From assembly GCA_016741945.1 (NCBI GenBank), contig JACVCQ010000020.1:1-14197 (forward strand): a stretch of 14,197 bases of DNA, in the 5' to 3' direction. This DNA is from Chitinophagaceae bacterium. GTDB taxonomy: Bacteria; Bacteroidota; Bacteroidia; Chitinophagales; Chitinophagaceae. The notes beneath the pieces were generated by a model, which saw nothing but the letters and a program-made list of their open reading frames with translations, ran no database searches and was not told the DNA's origin. Numbering within the stretch: position 1 is the first letter of the stretch; the number at the start of each line of letters is the position of its first letter. Of the stretch, positions 7,785-14,197 are shown one piece after another. The position numbers were made by a program, and so were the translations under genes.

Positions 7785-8171
7785 TTGGCGCAACAAATTG
7801 CACATATCAGTTTAGTGGTCAGAGATTATGATGAAGCCATTCAATACTATGTGAATGTTCTTGGATTTGAGTTGTTAGAAGATACAACACTATCATCTAC
7901 CAAACGATGGGTACGTGTAGCTCCTAAAGCTGCTGCTACCGCTTTGTTATTAGCAAAAGCAGACGGCACTATACAAGAACAATACATCGGCAACCAAACC
8001 GGAGGACGTGTATTTCTTTTTTTATATACCGATGATTTCGAACGTGATTTTAATCTCTATACTGATAAAGGCGTTGTCTTTGTAAGACCTCCACAAAAAG
8101 AATCGTATGGTACAGTAGCTGTATTCAAAGATTTGTATGGCAATCTCTGGGATTTGATACAGCCTACTTAA
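7785..8171 (+). CDS. VOC-fold (glyoxalase/dioxygenase-like) protein
   Basis: Small cytoplasmic protein of the vicinal oxygen chelate superfamily. The N-terminal unit reads IAHISLVVRDYDEAIQYYVNVLGF, a classic first beta-alpha-beta module, and the C-terminal YGNLWDLIQP is the usual last strand, with Asp where many members have a metal-binding Glu. One pair of modules, about 129 residues, is the normal single-domain length. No ATG is available in frame: the frame is closed by TGA at 7761, leaving TTG at 7767 (overlapping the GH13 gene by 17 bases) or TTG at 7785, one base after the GH13 stop. I chose 7785 because it gives MAQQIAHISLVV, the usual distance to the first strand. Tight spacing suggests translational coupling with the GH13 gene. 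The substrate is unknown. Confidence 0.85.
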   Translation: MAQQIAHISLVVRDYDEAIQYYVNVLGFELLEDTTLSSTKRWVRVAPKAAATALLLAKADGTIQEQYIGNQTGGRVFLFLYTDDFERDFNLYTDKGVVFVRPPQKESYGTVAVFKDLYGNLWDLIQPT

Positions 8172-8186
8172 TTTAGTGAAAGAGCT

Positions 8187-8215
8187 TTGTTAATCTATCA
8201 ATAAGCATACTTGTG
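8187..8215 (+). promoter_or_regulatory. Candidate Bacteroidota-type promoter for the antiporter gene
   Basis: TTG at 8187-8189 is followed 18 bases later by TACTTGTG at 8208-8215, matching five of six fixed positions of TAnnTTTG with correct spacing. It lies in the 65-base gap between the VOC gene and the antiporter ATG at 8237, so the antiporter may be transcribed on its own. Assigned by eye. Confidence 0.4.
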
Positions 8216-8236
8216 GCACTATGAAAAACAATTTTC

Positions 8237-9430
8237 ATGCCTTATATTGCAGGTATGACCACATCTATTATCATTACACTATGCATTCTTATTTTACTGG
8301 CATATCTGTTTGATTTGAGTTCCGCTAAGACAAGGATACCTTCTGTAATTTTATTGCTTCTTTTGGGCTGGGTCATTAAGCAACTGACTGTTTTTTTTCA
8401 TGTAGTTATTCCTGATCTTTCCTCATTGCTTCCCATACTGGGTACCATAGGATTGATCCTGATTGTACTAGAAGGTTCTCTCGAATTGGAATTGGATAAG
8501 TCTAAATTACCCATGGTGAAGAAAGCTTTTTTTGTTTCTTTCTTTCCCATCCTTGCTGTAGGATTGATACTCGCCGGCTTATTGAGTTATTATAGCGGCT
8601 ATAGTTTTAAGCAAAGTTTGGTCAATGTTATTCCATTGGCGGTAATCAGTAGTGCCATTGCGATACCTACTGCTAAAAATTTGAAAACCTATGATCGAGA
8701 GTTTGTGACCTATGAAAGTAGCTTATCTGATATCGTAGGTGTCATCTTTTTCAATTTTGTTGCATTGAATGCAGTTATTGATGGGCATGCATTCTTTGAA
8801 TTTGGCTGGCAATTATTGCTGATATTGATCGTTTCTTTTTTTGCTACCGTAGGACTGTCCTATTTATTGGGAAGAATCCATCATCATATCAAATTCATCC
8901 CTATTATGGTGATGCTGATCTTGATTTATACTGTTTCTAAAATCTATCATTTACCCTCCTTATTATTCATTCTCCTGTTTGGAATATTTTTAGGAAACTT
9001 AGATGAGTTAAAAAAATACAAATGGATCGCTTTATTAAAACCCGATAGTCTGGATAAAGAGGTACATAAGTTCAGAGAAATAGCTACCGAAGCAGCATTT
9101 GTAATACGAACATTCTTTTTTATACTCTTTGGCTACCTACTTGAAACAGCAGATCTGTTAAACCTGCAAACACTTTTATGGGCGGGTATTGTAGTGGTAG
9201 TTATTTTTTTGATTAGGACTATACAGTTGAAAATATCGAGATTGCCACTTTTCCCTTTATTATTCATAGCACCCAGGGGATTGATTACGATTCTTTTATT
9301 TCTCTCTATCTTACCTGAAGACAGAATGCCGATGGTTGATAACTCACTCATCATTCAAGTAATTGTATTAACCGCATTGATCATGATGGTGGGTATGATG
9401 GGTGTAAAAAAAGAAAAACCTATTGAATAG
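8237..9430 (+). CDS. CPA1-type cation:proton antiporter
   Basis: Inner-membrane Na+(K+)/H+ exchanger of 397 residues with about eleven to twelve hydrophobic helices and almost no soluble tail; it has no RCK/TrkA domain such as Kef systems carry. Family features seen: GTIGLILIVLEGSLELE (about 69-85), PLAVISSAIAIPTAKNL (about 135-150) and YESSLSDIVGV (159-169), which aligns with the ESLLND ion-binding helix of NhaP/NHE proteins. APRGLITI near 349-356 matches the conserved Arg-Gly helix. Oddity: the Asn of the usual Asn-Asp pair is Ser164, while Asp165 is kept. It probably serves pH or salt homeostasis. ATG at 8237 is the upstream start; Met7 (8255) is equally close to the first helix and preceded by a somewhat better purine-rich sequence. 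A VOC gene follows after 10 bases. Confidence 0.87.
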   Translation: MPYIAGMTTSIIITLCILILLAYLFDLSSAKTRIPSVILLLLLGWVIKQLTVFFHVVIPDLSSLLPILGTIGLILIVLEGSLELELDKSKLPMVKKAFFVSFFPILAVGLILAGLLSYYSGYSFKQSLVNVIPLAVISSAIAIPTAKNLKTYDREFVTYESSLSDIVGVIFFNFVALNAVIDGHAFFEFGWQLLLILIVSFFATVGLSYLLGRIHHHIKFIPIMVMLILIYTVSKIYHLPSLLFILLFGIFLGNLDELKKYKWIALLKPDSLDKEVHKFREIATEAAFVIRTFFFILFGYLLETADLLNLQTLLWAGIVVVVIFLIRTIQLKISRLPLFPLLFIAPRGLITILLFLSILPEDRMPMVDNSLIIQVIVLTALIMMVGMMGVKKEKPIE

Positions 9431-9440
9431 CAACCCGTAC

Positions 9441-9803
9441 ATGAAAATACGCATTCATGAAATTGAAATGGGATCACAGGATCTGTTGTACACCAGTGCT
9501 TTCTTCAAGTTACTAGGGCTTCCACCGGCTATTGAGCAAGATGGATTGACGGTTTTCAGCAGTGGACAACCCGGGATGGATTTGAATGTATCTAAACATA
9601 TGCCCCAAGGTATTACACAGCTCAGTTTTATTACCGACGACCTGAAATCAATGATGGAGCAGTTGACAGTACAATCAATACTATTTGAAGGTCCTTATGA
9701 ATCGCATTTGGGAATGTTGTCTATTCGATTGGTATCACCCGATGGTATTCCCATCGTTATCAATACTCCTACAGATAGTTCTCCCGCTTGGTTACAGGTT
9801 TAA
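9441..9803 (+). CDS. Second VOC-fold (glyoxalase-like) protein
   Basis: Small protein of about 120 residues with the vicinal oxygen chelate pattern: IRIHEIEMGSQDLLYTSAFF and KLLGLPP in the first module, then GITQLSFITDDLKSMMEQL opening the second, and VSPDGIPIVINTP as the last strand. The usual metal-binding His/Glu set is not evident, so a non-enzymatic or binding role is possible. The ATG at 9441 starts 10 bases after the antiporter stop and sits right before the first strand; a TTG at 9423 would extend it by six residues into the antiporter gene but adds nothing conserved. It is probably co-transcribed with the antiporter. It is only distantly similar to the other VOC protein in the window. 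Confidence 0.78.
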   Translation: MKIRIHEIEMGSQDLLYTSAFFKLLGLPPAIEQDGLTVFSSGQPGMDLNVSKHMPQGITQLSFITDDLKSMMEQLTVQSILFEGPYESHLGMLSIRLVSPDGIPIVINTPTDSSPAWLQV

Positions 9804-9813
9804 ATGAATATAT

Positions 9814-10749
9814 ATGCTTCGGGCCACTTTTTTGATAGTCAGTTTATGGATTTCGTTTTCAGTGATGGCATCACCGGGGAAAGGATTGTGGACGGTAGCC
9901 ATAGATCCCAGTGGTCGATTTGTAGTAACAGGAGGTGATGATCAACAAATCAGGTTGTATCAATACAAAGATTTAAAACTGATCAAAACCTTTCCTGTCA
10001 ATTCCATGATCAGGCGAATGGAATGGCAACCCAATGGACAATTATTAGCCGTAGCTACCAGTGATAAAAAAATGCATTTGAGGAATATGCTAACAGGTGA
10101 TTCTATTCCTTTAGTAGGTGTAGCATCGGGAGGCAGGGGGATCAGTTGGAGTTATAATGGAAAATTTTTAGCAGCAACAGATAATCACCTGATCAAAATA
10201 TGGAATGAAAAAGGAGAATTGATCAGAACCATTCCTAAAGAAGATAACAACAGTTATTTTGACCTAGACTGGCATCCGTCTAAAAATTTATTACTAGTGA
10301 GTGGAGATGATATCCGTATTTATGATATGAGTGGGAAAAAATTATCGGTCTTAAAACACAGAGAAGAAGCCACAGGGGTATTAACGGTAGAATGGCATCC
10401 GAATGGACTCTTCTTTGTGAGTGGAGATTATGGTCATGAGGAAGAAGGATTACCTACGTTATTACAGTTTTGGACTACGGAAGGAAAGTTATTCAAAACC
10501 ATCAAGAAAAGTAAAATGGAGTACCGGGATATGAAATGGAATCATGATGGTTCATTATTAGCTACTGCGAGTGATCAATTGCGTGTATGGGATCGGGAAG
10601 GGAATTTGTTATACACAGGAGGTGATGGGAAAAATAATTTATGGGGTGTTGTCTGGAACCCTTTTGTAAAAGAATGGATCACGGTAAGCTTCAATGGAAC
10701 ACTTGATAAATGGAGCTATAAAGCAGTGAATCTGCAGCATTTTGAATGA
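9814..10749 (+). CDS. Exported seven-bladed WD40 beta-propeller protein
   Basis: A 311-residue protein with an N-terminal signal peptide (residues 1-19, hydrophobic core TFLIVSLWISFSV, likely cleavage after VMA), so periplasmic or extracellular. The rest divides into seven WD40-like units starting near residues 22, 62, 102, 142, 182, 232 and 271. Each has a W/D-x-P-x-G type turn (DPSGRF, WQPNGQL, WSYNGKF, WHPSKNL, WHPNGLF, WNHDGSL, WNPFVKE) and most end in a strand such as IRLYQ, IKIWN, IRIYD, LRVWD or LDKWS. That accounts for the whole mature chain with no additional domain, so it looks like a complete propeller for protein or ligand binding. It starts 10 bases after the second VOC gene stop. 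No catalytic motif is seen, and the partner is unknown. Confidence 0.85.
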   Translation: MLRATFLIVSLWISFSVMASPGKGLWTVAIDPSGRFVVTGGDDQQIRLYQYKDLKLIKTFPVNSMIRRMEWQPNGQLLAVATSDKKMHLRNMLTGDSIPLVGVASGGRGISWSYNGKFLAATDNHLIKIWNEKGELIRTIPKEDNNSYFDLDWHPSKNLLLVSGDDIRIYDMSGKKLSVLKHREEATGVLTVEWHPNGLFFVSGDYGHEEEGLPTLLQFWTTEGKLFKTIKKSKMEYRDMKWNHDGSLLATASDQLRVWDREGNLLYTGGDGKNNLWGVVWNPFVKEWITVSFNGTLDKWSYKAVNLQHFE

Positions 10750-10846
10750 TATGCATCTTTTAAAACCTTGTTAATCCGGTCGGCATAAAATACAGTTCAT
10801 ATTACTTGATATTGGATATATTTAGCGCTTCAGCAAAATTGCAATC

Positions 10847-11416
10847 ATGTTAGATCATGTAACAAAACGGCAGGAACAGGCCAAGGTTCTAAGGGTATTC
10901 AGAAAAATTCATAGGGTTACAGGTGCGTTATTGTTTGTCTTCTTTTTTGTTGTGGCGGTTACCGGATTATTATTGGGATGGAAGAAAAATAGCAAGGGAC
11001 TGCTATTAGCGAAATCATATAAAGGTAGTTCAACCTTGTCTAAAGATTGGTTGTCGGTAGATAGTTTGAGTGAACAGGCAGTTTATTATTTAAAACAGTC
11101 TGATAGCACCTTATCAACCACCATCGATCGCATTGATTTCAGACCGGAAAAAGGAATGGTGAAATTTTTATTTACAGATCATTTTACGGCTGTGCAAATA
11201 GATGCTGCTACCGGTGCATTGTTGCATATAGAGAAACGAAGAGCAGATTATATTGAGAAGATTCACGATGGTTCTTTGGTAGACCATTATCTAGATATTC
11301 CTTCCGGAACTTTTAAGTTGATCTATACCACTATTATGGGGTTGGCTTTGTTGCTCTTTACCATTACAGGGTTTTGGTTGTGGTATGGGCCTAAGAGAAT
11401 GAGAGCGAATAAATAG
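10847..11416 (+). CDS. Small PepSY-associated membrane protein
   Basis: A 189-residue inner-membrane protein with two helices, at about 24-44 (TGALLFVFFFVVAVTGLLLG) and 158-180 (LIYTTIMGLALLLFTITGFW), and a periplasmic domain between them. FRKIHRVTGALL and the closing GFWLWYGPKR are typical of the PepSY_TM family, whose longer members include proteins linked to siderophore-iron reduction. The middle part (TIDRIDFRPEKGMVKFLF, then VQIDAATGALLHIEKR) fits a single PepSY-like module. This is a minimal one-module form; the full-size family has four helices. It is set apart by 97 bases from the WD40 gene and ends one base before a strong hairpin. The exact role is unknown; an electron-transfer or iron-related function would be inference from relatives. 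Confidence 0.82.
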   Translation: MLDHVTKRQEQAKVLRVFRKIHRVTGALLFVFFFVVAVTGLLLGWKKNSKGLLLAKSYKGSSTLSKDWLSVDSLSEQAVYYLKQSDSTLSTTIDRIDFRPEKGMVKFLFTDHFTAVQIDAATGALLHIEKRRADYIEKIHDGSLVDHYLDIPSGTFKLIYTTIMGLALLLFTITGFWLWYGPKRMRANK

Positions 11417-11417
11417 T

Positions 11418-11454
11418 TTTTATTGCCACTGTCCATTCGACAGTGGCAATAAAA
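11418..11454. terminator. Perfect 16-bp hairpin between convergent genes
   Basis: Arms 11418-11433 and 11439-11454 (ttttattgccactgtc / gacagtggcaataaaa) are perfectly complementary with the loop CATTC. The element fills the 44-base gap between the PepSY gene stop (11416) and the GLPGLI gene stop (11461, opposite strand), the normal place for a bidirectional terminator. However, T-runs lie on the 5' side and A-runs on the 3' side on both strands, the reverse of a classic intrinsic terminator. Confidence 0.6.
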
Positions 11455-11460
11455 TTAACA

Positions 11461-12198
11461 TCACAACAAAGCATTCCAAAGAATCCTATCCGCCCCACGC
11501 CCCCAATCTTTCATGGCTTTGTTTAGGTCTGCAGACACTTGTTGCCAGCTAGCTTTCTTTCCTTTTTGATTAGGAGAGAGCTGCGCAGGAGTGGGTTCAA
11601 TCAATTCCACCTTTGTTGCAAACCAGGTGGTATGTAATCTCGGCACTGCCAATCCTAGGATCATGCCGGGCAAACCACTAAAACTTTCCGGGCCACTGTT
11701 CACCAGAATTTGATCTGTGTAAAAAGCGACTACATATACCGAGTCGCAGATACGTGTCACTGCTTTTTTACATTCAAAACCGGCAATGGTTCTGGTTTCA
11801 TTTGTCATGCGCCATTCTAACTGCCGAAGACTATCTTGTATGATATAAGTTTGTTCAAATACATCTCTTTGAATCGATAGAGTTCCTTTGGAAAGGTCTT
11901 TCACGGCAACATCCGATTCACTAGGTTTACCCATCCATAAATATTTATTGTCAGGATTTTCTTTCAAGAGTTTGTAGACAGATTTTTCAGCATTGAATTT
12001 CAATTCATAAAAATCGGTTACCATTTTGGGAAAGTTTTTTTTCATCTCGCCAATCCAAATATTGTCTCCCTCGCCTTCGAATTGACTGTGTTGGTTGTAT
12101 TTCCGTTCAAACTCTATTCTGCCAGAACTGATGAATCTCGCTTGTGAAAAGCTATTCAAGCAAGCAAACATGAATAATAAAGTTATTAATTTTTTCAT
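11461..12198 (-). CDS. GLPGLI family exported protein
   Basis: A 245-residue member of the GLPGLI family, a Bacteroidota group of unknown function. Residues 1-19 form a signal peptide (MKKLITLLFMFACLNSFSQ), predicting a periplasmic protein; the Cys in it lies inside the hydrophobic core, so a lipoprotein is not convincing. The family motif appears as GLPGMIL at 175-181, and the preceding hallmark TIAGFECKKA (137-146) is present with Cys143. SGRIEFERK near residue 25-33 matches the usual first strand. It starts 11 bases after the stop of the upstream beta-barrel gene, so the two are almost certainly one operon, an arrangement often seen for GLPGLI genes. A partner role for the outer-membrane protein is inference. 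Confidence 0.9.
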   Translation of the reverse strand: MKKLITLLFMFACLNSFSQARFISSGRIEFERKYNQHSQFEGEGDNIWIGEMKKNFPKMVTDFYELKFNAEKSVYKLLKENPDNKYLWMGKPSESDVAVKDLSKGTLSIQRDVFEQTYIIQDSLRQLEWRMTNETRTIAGFECKKAVTRICDSVYVVAFYTDQILVNSGPESFSGLPGMILGLAVPRLHTTWFATKVELIEPTPAQLSPNQKGKKASWQQVSADLNKAMKDWGRGADRILWNALL

Positions 12199-12209
12199 GG
12201 TTTAATCTT

Positions 12210-14197
12210 TTAGAATCCTTGAGTAGGTTTTCCGTTTTTACTGAAGTTATAGGCAATGGTAAACAACCAGAAACGCTGGATATTTTGTTGGATGGTTTCC
12301 GTAATAAAGTTGGTGCTGATATTTCTTCGGATATTCTGGTTGTTATTGAAAATATCATTAATGGATACTTTCATCTCCAGTTTATCTGATTTTCCAAAAG
12401 TTTTCTTCAAAGAACTATTTACCAGATACACATTCGCTGAATTTGCAAACTGTTCAGTTCTCTGATACATCGTAAGCTGTCCGTTCAGTTGGAAGAATAA
12501 TTTGGCTGGAAGCTTTAACGAAACATCTGAGTAGGAAGTATAAGACCAGAATTTTGTTACGACATTCGGACGAATAGATGATTTTGATTGATTATGTGTA
12601 GCGCTGAAGCTGATATAAAAGCTTAGCTTTTTCTCCGTCCAATGCCCCAAATTAACATTAAAGCCCAGATTATTATTGGTGCTCACATTTTCCAATCCAT
12701 TCACACGGTTTACAAATCTGCTGATACTCGGATTAAATCCAAAACTTAAGTTGTAAGAAGGAATGATGTCAAATCCATAACTGCTCCACAAATTACCTGA
12801 ATAGTTGCCATTCACATTAATAGCCTGATTTACTCTTCTTCCTATACTATCAATAAAGTTTGAATTGGTGATCGCATTATTGGTTGTTGTAAAATTGGCA
12901 CTGAAATAAAGGTTTTTACTTTTCAAAACCTTATAGTCACTAAAGTTGACATTAAAATTATGTCTGAATTCTTGTTTCAAATTCGGATTGCCAATCGTAA
13001 TATTCAAAGGATCAATATTATCGATGAATGGCTGAATTTGTTGCAGTGTAGGGTTTCTTGTATTTCCATTATAATTAAACCTTACTCGGGTTTGTTTTTT
13101 GGGGTTAAAAGTGAAGCCCACAGTAGGAAGAAAGTTTGTGAACTGAATGCTACGTTTGGCACCTGTATTCACATCATCTAAATTGAATCTGGCAGAACCA
13201 AGAGAGGTGCCGACAGAGATACTATACTTCTTCTCATTCAGTCTAAATGTAAAACCACCCGTATGGTTGTTGTTGTTATAGATAAAGTGGTTACTCAGTG
13301 TGTCAACTACATTTTCATATTTACCACCAGGTGCAGTGCGTTCTAAGGTATTTCTTTCAGCATCATTTCGATTGAATGCAAAGCGATAATTCAACTCTAG
13401 GAAAGTATTTTTCCAAAGCGGTTCGGTATAAGCAAGACGTCCGTTCACACCGGAAAGATTTTCCGTATTGGTTTTGAACTGATCTAGATTATCCTGACGA
13501 ACCAAGTTGCCATTTTTATCATAGAAATCGTTCTTCGCAAATAAAAAGCCATCGTTCTTTTTATTCATGATGGAAAAGTCACCATTGAATGAGATCGTTC
13601 TTCCTTTTTTCTTCAATCGCTTCTGCCATTGTAAGGAACCCAATAAATTCCTGTCTTCACCATCATTAGTAGTTGTTCTGTCTGATTGATTGATCAATTG
13701 TCCTTCTTCACTGATGGCTTTGCCTAAAAAGCTGTTGGCATTTCTATTGTTGATGATAGAACCCGTCAGTGTCATTTTCAAAGTACTGGTTGAATCAAGC
13801 TTTACTTCATACTTGCTGTTGATGCGATTACGTCTTCTATCACTTACAAAATTCTGGTCTTGTGTATTGAAGAACGTAGTATCCGGCAAGATCGTTTGGG
13901 TACTGGTTCTGTTTCTACCACGTACATTCAGGTTATTGTATTGATAGGAGTTATTGATATTGTGTTTGTCTTGGTTCCATTTATTACTAAACAACAATCC
14001 ACCCGTTGTAGAAGTAGGTAACCCTTGTCCATAACTGAAATCATCACCACCACCATCAAAAATGGCGATACCACCATCATCCATCACCATCATATTATCA
14101 GAACCGCCGCTATAATTATTTATTTCATTCCAGTTGAGGGTTTCGAATTTGGTATTGTCGTTGTTTACAAATGCGGCAAATTTTCTTTTTCTTTTGA
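12210..14197 (-). CDS. Outer-membrane beta-barrel protein, TonB-receptor-like, 5' end off window
   Basis: The frame stays open to the right edge, so 662 residues are visible and the N-terminus (signal peptide, carboxypeptidase-like domain and most of the plug in relatives) is missing. The ATG at 14093 is internal, because the frame upstream of it still reads family-like sequence (KFAAFVNNDN, LNWNEINNYSG). The visible part alternates polar and aromatic residues in many short strands and ends in AYNFSKNGKPTQGF, a barrel-closing C-terminus with terminal Phe. GGLLFSNKW, NNLNVRGRNR and LNYRFAFNRNDAERN fit the OMP beta-barrel family 3 (PF14905-like) rather than a SusC protein. A Gly/Asp-rich stretch (MDDGGIAIFDGGGDDFSYG) marks the plug-barrel region. 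There is no SusD partner; a GLPGLI gene follows. The ligand is unknown. Confidence 0.86.
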   Translation of the reverse strand, partial: KRKRKFAAFVNNDNTKFETLNWNEINNYSGGSDNMMVMDDGGIAIFDGGGDDFSYGQGLPTSTTGGLLFSNKWNQDKHNINNSYQYNNLNVRGRNRTSTQTILPDTTFFNTQDQNFVSDRRRNRINSKYEVKLDSTSTLKMTLTGSIINNRNANSFLGKAISEEGQLINQSDRTTTNDGEDRNLLGSLQWQKRLKKKGRTISFNGDFSIMNKKNDGFLFAKNDFYDKNGNLVRQDNLDQFKTNTENLSGVNGRLAYTEPLWKNTFLELNYRFAFNRNDAERNTLERTAPGGKYENVVDTLSNHFIYNNNNHTGGFTFRLNEKKYSISVGTSLGSARFNLDDVNTGAKRSIQFTNFLPTVGFTFNPKKQTRVRFNYNGNTRNPTLQQIQPFIDNIDPLNITIGNPNLKQEFRHNFNVNFSDYKVLKSKNLYFSANFTTTNNAITNSNFIDSIGRRVNQAINVNGNYSGNLWSSYGFDIIPSYNLSFGFNPSISRFVNRVNGLENVSTNNNLGFNVNLGHWTEKKLSFYISFSATHNQSKSSIRPNVVTKFWSYTSYSDVSLKLPAKLFFQLNGQLTMYQRTEQFANSANVYLVNSSLKKTFGKSDKLEMKVSINDIFNNNQNIRRNISTNFITETIQQNIQRFWLFTIAYNFSKNGKPTQGF

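Noticed and set aside
10796..10824. Possible promoter before the PepSY gene (TATATTTA at 10817-10824)
   Set aside because: The -7 match is fair, but the expected TTG upstream is TTC, and AT-rich gaps give such matches by chance.
12210..14093. Treating the ATG at 14093 as the true start of the beta-barrel gene
   Set aside because: The frame continues open to the window edge with family-like residues, and a barrel protein starting there would lack a signal peptide and plug.
12210..14197. SusC-type receptor of a polysaccharide utilisation locus
   Set aside because: The visible barrel does not look like SusC, no SusD gene adjoins, and the downstream partner is a GLPGLI protein.

Overview
The window looks like part of a Bacteroidota chromosome, probably of the Chitinophagaceae type. 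Three things suggest this. A GLPGLI-family protein sits directly behind a TonB-receptor-like beta-barrel protein. The ribosome binding sites are weak or absent. The base composition is AT-leaning, with a few matches to the Bacteroidota TTG / TAnnTTTG promoter pattern. The genus is inference, since no marker gene is present. There is no tRNA, rRNA, CRISPR array, transposase or phage gene. Coding density is high and no gap between genes exceeds about 130 bases.

Layout. (1) Positions 1-1448, minus strand: a sugar transporter of the fucose/glucose (FHS) MFS family, cut by the left edge. (2) A divergent 127-base gap, then a plus-strand run from 1576 to 11416. The run starts with glgA (glycogen synthase) and glgC (ADP-glucose pyrophosphorylase). 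Next come a second MFS transporter of the GPH/SLC45 sucrose-maltose type and a secreted GH13 amylase/neopullulanase-like protein. These four read as one alpha-glucan unit: the periplasmic enzyme would release malto-oligosaccharides, the transporter would import them, and GlgC plus GlgA would store glucose as glycogen. glgB and glgP are not in the window. (3) The run continues with small genes of less obvious linkage: a VOC-fold protein, a CPA1-type cation/proton antiporter, a second VOC-fold protein, an exported seven-bladed WD40 protein and a small PepSY-type membrane protein. (4) A perfect 16-bp hairpin separates this run from two converging minus-strand genes: a GLPGLI-family exported protein and, upstream of it, a large outer-membrane beta-barrel protein cut by the right edge.

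Points that stand out. The GH13 protein has lysine (K368) where the family has its catalytic acid/base glutamate, while the other catalytic positions are intact. The FHS transporter lacks both acidic residues that couple protons in E. coli FucP (S31 and Q128 in their place). The glgA stop codon lies inside an array of GATGTCT-like heptamers that fold against inverted copies of themselves. All three strong intergenic hairpins lack a 3' U-tract. No defence system, mobile element or clearly novel multi-gene system was found; most of the window is ordinary metabolism and envelope genes.
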